Part shown: piece by piece, positions 59,977 through 64,000 of the stretch
How the letters are laid out: every line of letters starts with the position of its first letter
Position numbering within the stretch: position 1 is the stretch's first letter
From: Salinimicrobium sediminilitoris
GTDB taxonomy: Bacteria > Bacteroidota > Bacteroidia > Flavobacteriales > Flavobacteriaceae
Direction of reading: 5' to 3'
Length of the DNA stretch: 64,000 bases
Assembly: GCF_020866905.1 (NCBI RefSeq)
Contig: NZ_JAIVCC010000001.1
Location: 153,148-217,147, forward strand
Made by a program: the position numbers and the translations under genes
The notes under the pieces: generated by a model
Told to the model about the DNA's origin: nothing
The model's database searches: none
What the model saw: the letters and a program-made list of their open reading frames with translations, nothing else

Positions 59977-60636
59977 CTAAAAATAACAACTCCTCTTTCT
60001 TCTCCAGAGATTGGCAGAGTCAAAGATTTTAAAGTTGATGCTCAGCATGAACTGGTTTAAGCGGCCGTCATCAAAATAGGCATTATTCATCACTCCCGGA
60101 ATATTAATTCTCTGGTTCTCACGGGAGTCAAAAGTGATATCGTAGCGCAGATCAAATTGGAATTTTTTCAGCTCCCACAAAATCCCCAGTTGAAAGGCCC
60201 AGTTATTTTGCTGGTTGACGGGTTGGGGATTTACATTTTCAATCCTGGTTTTCAGGAAAGTTTGATAGGCAGGACCGGCGAAAGCCCTTAGTGGTCTATA
60301 TATATCATGACCCACCAGGACAGGGATACTCAATTTGTCTATGCTGTAGAGAGAAGGATTTTCGGGAAAAGGGAATTCTCCTCTCGCATGGCTGTAAAAG
60401 ATTTCGGGACGAACAAAAAAGTTTCCGAATTCTAACTGTGCGAAGGCTCCTCCCTGATATCCAATGCGGGAATCGGTTGAAAAATTTCCGGCACTCCCGT
60501 CGATCTGGGCAGAAAGTTTATTGACGCTGTAATTGCCACCACCTTTCAATCCCAGGCTAAATTCCTGAGCTCTAGCAACTATACCTCCAAATAAAAAGAA
60601 AGAGAAAAAAATTATATAGTTTCTAAAAAATTGCAT
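59977..60636 (-). CDS. outer-membrane beta-barrel protein (PorT-like family)
   Basis: A 219-residue exported protein (signal through FFLFGGIVARAQ). Alternating beta-strand pattern with FSLGLKGGGNYSV, GYQGGAFAQLEFGNFFVRPEIFYSH, LSIPVLVGHDIYRPLRAFAGPAYQTFLK and FQFDLRYDITF is typical of the OMP_b-brl_2 family of Bacteroidota. The last true strand seems to be LNQFMLSINFKIFD; the final residues SANLWRRKRSCYF are basic and unlike an outer-membrane end, so the original stop may have been lost, perhaps when the adjacent repeats arrived. Ligand unknown. Confidence 0.75.
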   Translation of the reverse strand: MQFFRNYIIFFSFFLFGGIVARAQEFSLGLKGGGNYSVNKLSAQIDGSAGNFSTDSRIGYQGGAFAQLEFGNFFVRPEIFYSHARGEFPFPENPSLYSIDKLSIPVLVGHDIYRPLRAFAGPAYQTFLKTRIENVNPQPVNQQNNWAFQLGILWELKKFQFDLRYDITFDSRENQRINIPGVMNNAYFDDGRLNQFMLSINFKIFDSANLWRRKRSCYF

Positions 60637-61325
60637 TCAGAGAATGTTTCTACAAAGAAAAAAATATATATTAACATAAAACGCTAAGAGTATGAAAATA
60701 ATTGCAGCAGTAGCAGTTTTATTTTTTCTTTAGTAAAAACAGGAAGGTATTGTGCAGTAACAAGGAAGGATATAAATTCGGTAAGTAAATGAGATTCAAG
60801 ATCTGGCAGGGGGCTGAACCCGGTTTAACCTGCTGACAGAGATCTGCGGAGCAATACGGAGATTCCTCCTTCGTCTGAACGACAAGAATCTAAAGAACTA
60901 TAATGGTAATTTATAAATGGTCGACGATAGACAAAAGATGAGATCTCTCGTCGCATCATCTTTCTGACGAAAGAAAGTGCTCTGTCGAGATGACAGAAGA
61001 ACCCGTAACTCGAAACCCGCAACAGTATGTACCTTCTTCACTCCGTCACTCCGTCACACCATCACTTAATTGAACAACAACTCCAATGATGAAATCTCTC
61101 GTCGCTTCCTCTTTCTGCCGAAAGAAAACGCTCTGTCGAGATGACAATATTGAGAAACAAGAAATAAGAGACTAGAGCCAAGACTGGCTTCAATAGATCA
61201 CTTCGTCACAGCTTATCACAGCCAAAAGCCAAACAGCCAAAGGCTTCAAAATAGTACAGCTCCATGTTATTACTTCATTAATGCATAACAACAGCACAAC
61301 ACCACTTGATCACGACAACACAACA
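60637..61325. repeat. repeat-rich gap between outer-membrane protein genes
   Basis: Elements of the GAGATCTCTCGTCG...GTCGAGATGACA family lie at 60940-60995 and 61091-61146. Low-complexity CACTCCGTCACTCCGTCACACC and GCCAAAAGCC strings fill much of the rest. At 60692 an ATG opens MKIIAAVAVLFFL and stops at once, possibly a signal-peptide remnant. No other coding potential is seen. Confidence 0.65.
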
Positions 61326-62636
61326 TCACTCAACCACGTACTTTAAACTTACTCCCGCAGCATAGTTAGGATTTGCCATGTTACTGTAGTCGGTGGCAAA
61401 AAGAAAATTGATATGAAAATTGTCATAGATGCTGTTGAAGATCCTGATATCGAAAAGAATTGAAAGTTTATGCTCGATAACGTCACCGGGGAAGAGGGAA
61501 GTTCCGAAAGTGCCTTCGTTTTGAGCAAAGGAAAGCAGGAACCGGTAAGGGTAAATATCGTAAGAAGAGGGTAGATTGCCGCTGACTCCGAAATGATGGA
61601 CCAGGAATTTATTGCTAATGATCTGATCCTTTACTTTATCATATAGAAAAAAAGGAGCGCCAATTACCTTTTCATGGAAGGTCCAGCCTGACTGATATAA
61701 GTAGCTATTAAAATATTGATCATAAAGATGTGGTCCAGTGCGGCTTTGATCCCGGGTATAGTAGAACTCGTAAATAAAAGCTGAAAATAAAACTTCGCTG
61801 TCCAATTTTTGAAGAAACAAGCCATAGCGGCCATCGGGAAAATTGGCAAGGCGACTGCCGGAGCCATCTTCAAAAATACTGTTGTATAAAAGTTCAAGAG
61901 AGAAGTCTCTATACTTCCTTTGTACATTTAGTTCCCAGGAGCCGAGATGGTTTCCGAGTGTATTTTGCTGCTCAGTTGCAATGGCTGCTTCTCCACCATG
62001 TCTTCCGGTGATGATCTTGAGATAATCCTGCAGGCCCGAGGGTTGTGGTCCAAAATCCGGAGAATTGCCTCCCCATTGAGCGAAGTGCAGCAATCCCGCT
62101 TTGATCATCCAGTCATCTGCAGGTCGTATGACCATTTGAAAACTTTTGTGATGAACTCTGGTCCATGGAATATATCGGTCTTCTTCAAGTATGTATTCAC
62201 CCCATTTAGCTTCAAAGCCCAACCAGGGAGCTAAGAAAACTGGTCTCACTGTACCAATTTCCAGTCCGGGAAGGGGCCTGGCATTAAGGGAATGGAGGAT
62301 GCTTCTGTTGGTTCCGCTAAGGCCTGCGTAAAGCTCTTCCTGCTGTTTTGCACCTGCAGTGATCTGGAACCAATCCTTACTATATCTTAGATAAGCCTCG
62401 TCTATTGCCACAGGGTTATCCTGTTGATCTCCGGTAAAAAAGCCTATTCCTGCTTCTAAGCGGCCTCCATTCCGGAAGTCGTAGACAGAAGACAGTGTGG
62501 CCGCCACAAGAGCATTAGTTCCTTTAGAAAGCCGGCCGCGACTGTTGCTGTACATCCAAAAAGGAAGTTCCTCGCCGGTACCACCCTGGACAAGACCTTC
62601 AACCTTTCCGTAGAAATCGAGTTCCTGCCCACGCAA
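61326..62636 (-). CDS. Wzi-type capsule assembly outer-membrane protein, no recognisable ATG
   Basis: About 436 residues of an 18-stranded-type outer-membrane barrel: LDFYGKVEGLVQGG, the SNSRGRLSKG segment, PVAIDEAYLRYSKDWFQITAGAKQQE, NARPLPGLEIGTVRP, HFAQWGGNSPDFG and NHLGSWELNVQRKYRDFSLELLYNSIFEDGSG. It is a paralogue of the next gene. The first possible start in the frame is a TTG at 62636, inside or after the signal peptide: in-frame codons upstream read RIFTLIIFCILTGLNLRGQ, a good signal peptide, but without an ATG, GTG or TTG before it. The start may be a rare codon or lost. Wzi proteins help anchor capsular polysaccharide. Confidence 0.78.
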   Translation of the reverse strand: MRGQELDFYGKVEGLVQGGTGEELPFWMYSNSRGRLSKGTNALVAATLSSVYDFRNGGRLEAGIGFFTGDQQDNPVAIDEAYLRYSKDWFQITAGAKQQEELYAGLSGTNRSILHSLNARPLPGLEIGTVRPVFLAPWLGFEAKWGEYILEEDRYIPWTRVHHKSFQMVIRPADDWMIKAGLLHFAQWGGNSPDFGPQPSGLQDYLKIITGRHGGEAAIATEQQNTLGNHLGSWELNVQRKYRDFSLELLYNSIFEDGSGSRLANFPDGRYGLFLQKLDSEVLFSAFIYEFYYTRDQSRTGPHLYDQYFNSYLYQSGWTFHEKVIGAPFFLYDKVKDQIISNKFLVHHFGVSGNLPSSYDIYPYRFLLSFAQNEGTFGTSLFPGDVIEHKLSILFDIRIFNSIYDNFHINFLFATDYSNMANPNYAAGVSLKYVVE

Positions 62637-62710
62637 ATTAAGACCGGTTAAAATGCAGAAAATGATGAGTGTAAATATTCTTGAGGGGAAAATAAGAAGG
62701 GCTGTTATGG

Positions 62711-62745
62711 TTAAAAAAAAGATCCTTCAAATATAATGAAGGATC
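62711..62745 (-). terminator. terminator between the two Wzi-type genes
   Basis: GATCCTTCA (62721-62729) and TGAAGGATC (62737-62745) form a perfect 9-bp stem with a seven-base loop, followed on the minus strand by eight Ts. On that strand the loop and descending arm also spell TATATTTG (62735 to 62728), a possible promoter for the downstream paralogue. Confidence 0.75.
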
Positions 62746-62774
62746 GGTTGCTAATTTAGGTTGAGGGAAAAGAT

Positions 62775-64000
62775 TTAAAAATCTTGCGGTTCTATTTCAT
62801 AAACGAGGTGTAGGCCTGCGCCAAAATTAGAACCCGCATCTGCCCCCAGATCGGCTCCAGCTTCAAGATTGACCTTGAGTGCACGATCGTAAACTGTAGC
62901 ATTTACATAGGTGTGAATTACATTTTCATTTGGAATTATGTGATTGGTCCAGGAGCCTTCTCTGTGGTCATAGGTCACCAGTAATTTATAAGGGAGGTTA
63001 TAGGTTCCAAAAGGCAGTCTTCCTCCGGTGCCGAAATGAATGGTGCTAAACTTATTGTTATCGATTCCCATTCCGTCGGGAGCAGGAGTAAAGAAAGGCG
63101 CTCCCATGATCCTGTCCATATAAGTCCATCCCGAACGATAGATCCCGTGAGAGAAATATTCTCTTAATTGACCTGGTTGCCGTTGATTTCGGGTAGTGTA
63201 GTATTCTAAAATGAAAGAGTTGAATAATCTTTCTGTATCTACGTCTTCATAGTAGATCCCGTAGCGGCCATCAGGAAAATTTCCAAAGCCCATCCCCCAG
63301 GAATCTTCAAAAATGTGGTTATAGATAAATTGTAATCTGTAGTTCAGAAATTGTTTAGAAACGAAGAATTCGTAGCTTCCAAGATGGTTTGCGAGTACAT
63401 CTGCATCCTCTGCCAATCCTGATTCTCCGCCCTGTCCTGTGATTACCTCAAGATAATCGGAAAAAGAAGATGGCCTTTTTTCTGAATCATCACCTCCCGG
63501 TTTGCCGCCCCACTGGGCGAAGTGGTGGATCCCTGCCTTGACCTCCCAATCATTTGAAGACCTGTAAACCAGGCGAAGGTTTTTATGGTGAAGCATTGCG
63601 CCTTCCACATATCGATCATTACCCAAAAAATATTCTTCCCAGGCAGCTTCTATTCCCAGCCCCTGAGGTTCTTCATATTGGTTTGAAGAAAAGAAGATTG
63701 GTCGATTTGTGGCTATCTGTAAGCCGGGAAGGGGCCGGTGATTAAGAGACCATAGCATATTCTCATTTGTGGCACTCAGGCCATTATATAAAATGGGTTC
63801 ATGCTTCTGCCCGGCGGTGATCTGTAGCCATTTATATTCATAATGAGCATAAAGCTCATCTATGGCAAACTCATCATTTACCCCATCAAAATATACCAGC
63901 CCTGCACCTACTTCGATAAAGCTATCCAGGTTTAAGTAAGTGAGAGCTTTTCCAGTAATCCATGTAGAAATATTAGAATCCGGAGCTACCCTGCCGACTT
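62775..64000 (-). CDS. Wzi-type capsule assembly outer-membrane protein (5' end outside window)
   Basis: The minus-strand frame is open from the stop at 62775 to the window edge, at least 408 residues; an internal Met at 63758 is not the start. It aligns along its length with the gene downstream: FAIDELYAHYEYKWLQITAGQKHE, NHRPLPGLQIATNRP, HHFAQWGGKPGGDD, NHLGSYEFFVSKQFLNYRLQFIYNHIFEDSWG, GNFPDGRYGIYYEDVD. This is the Caps_assemb_Wzi family. The two genes form a tandem duplication in an operon-like array, probably linked to surface polysaccharide. A terminator follows its stop. Confidence 0.82.
   Translation of the reverse strand, partial: VGRVAPDSNISTWITGKALTYLNLDSFIEVGAGLVYFDGVNDEFAIDELYAHYEYKWLQITAGQKHEPILYNGLSATNENMLWSLNHRPLPGLQIATNRPIFFSSNQYEEPQGLGIEAAWEEYFLGNDRYVEGAMLHHKNLRLVYRSSNDWEVKAGIHHFAQWGGKPGGDDSEKRPSSFSDYLEVITGQGGESGLAEDADVLANHLGSYEFFVSKQFLNYRLQFIYNHIFEDSWGMGFGNFPDGRYGIYYEDVDTERLFNSFILEYYTTRNQRQPGQLREYFSHGIYRSGWTYMDRIMGAPFFTPAPDGMGIDNNKFSTIHFGTGGRLPFGTYNLPYKLLVTYDHREGSWTNHIIPNENVIHTYVNATVYDRALKVNLEAGADLGADAGSNFGAGLHLVYEIEPQDF

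Noticed and set aside
60692-60733. MKIIAAVAVLFFL short frame
   Set aside because: Could be a signal-peptide remnant, but no downstream homology could be read; kept only as a note in the gap entry.

Overview
The window looks like a chromosomal segment of a marine or saline Flavobacteriaceae bacterium (Bacteroidota; Gramella/Salinimicrobium-like, genus not certain). The evidence is lineage-typical families (type III glutamine synthetase, fused B12 mutase IcmF, Lacal_2735, DUF4197, DUF4920, DUF6702, PA2169-type and DUF892 ferritin-like proteins, a DnaJ with two zinc motifs), many Bacteroidota -7 boxes of the form TAnnTTTG close to start codons, and few Shine-Dalgarno sites. No rRNA, tRNA, CRISPR array, prophage or intact insertion sequence was seen.

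0-48.6 kb is compact and mostly housekeeping. It opens with a Na+/alanine symporter and a Gfo/Idh oxidoreductase, then a PAS/GAF sensor protein without an ATPase domain that overlaps a lone receiver, UspA, an S9 peptidase and two ferritin-like stress proteins. Next come apt, a 49-residue small protein, a cation exchanger, glnA, purM, a DUF2156 protein, an MsrA-like gene beside a GxxExxY gene bounded by inverted repeats, prfA, pyrF and a BtuF-like protein. Then follow a secreted S8 protease, DUF4197 and icmF, and an operon with separate LigD phosphoesterase and polymerase modules but no ligase. The rest holds marC, a cold-shock gene, an esterase-like protein, crcB, dipeptidyl-peptidase III, ilvE, mnmD, yceI, grpE-dnaJ, a two-gene ABC-2 exporter and a sigma-54-type response regulator without a DNA-binding domain.

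48.6-61.3 kb changes character. Genes (DUF6702, M1 peptidase, tatA, O-methyltransferase, DUF559, kynureninase, outer-membrane proteins) are separated by long repeat-rich non-coding stretches. One is an array of four ~370-bp units at 48.69-50.19 kb. Another is a mosaic of two unit types punctuated by seven copies of a 31-bp palindromic element at 56.99-58.42 kb. Short hairpin elements are dispersed as well. A secreted-protein gene just after the mosaic carries an in-frame TAG. The window ends in two tandem Wzi-type outer-membrane genes on the minus strand; the downstream one has no recognisable ATG and the upstream one runs off the window.

The genes I would look at first are the GxxExxY cassette with 31-bp imperfect terminal inverted repeats, the sensor/receiver pair without a kinase catalytic domain, the split LigD operon, the repeat arrays, and a short leader ORF plus terminator ahead of the ABC exporter. 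All functional assignments are from reading the sequence; no database search was run.
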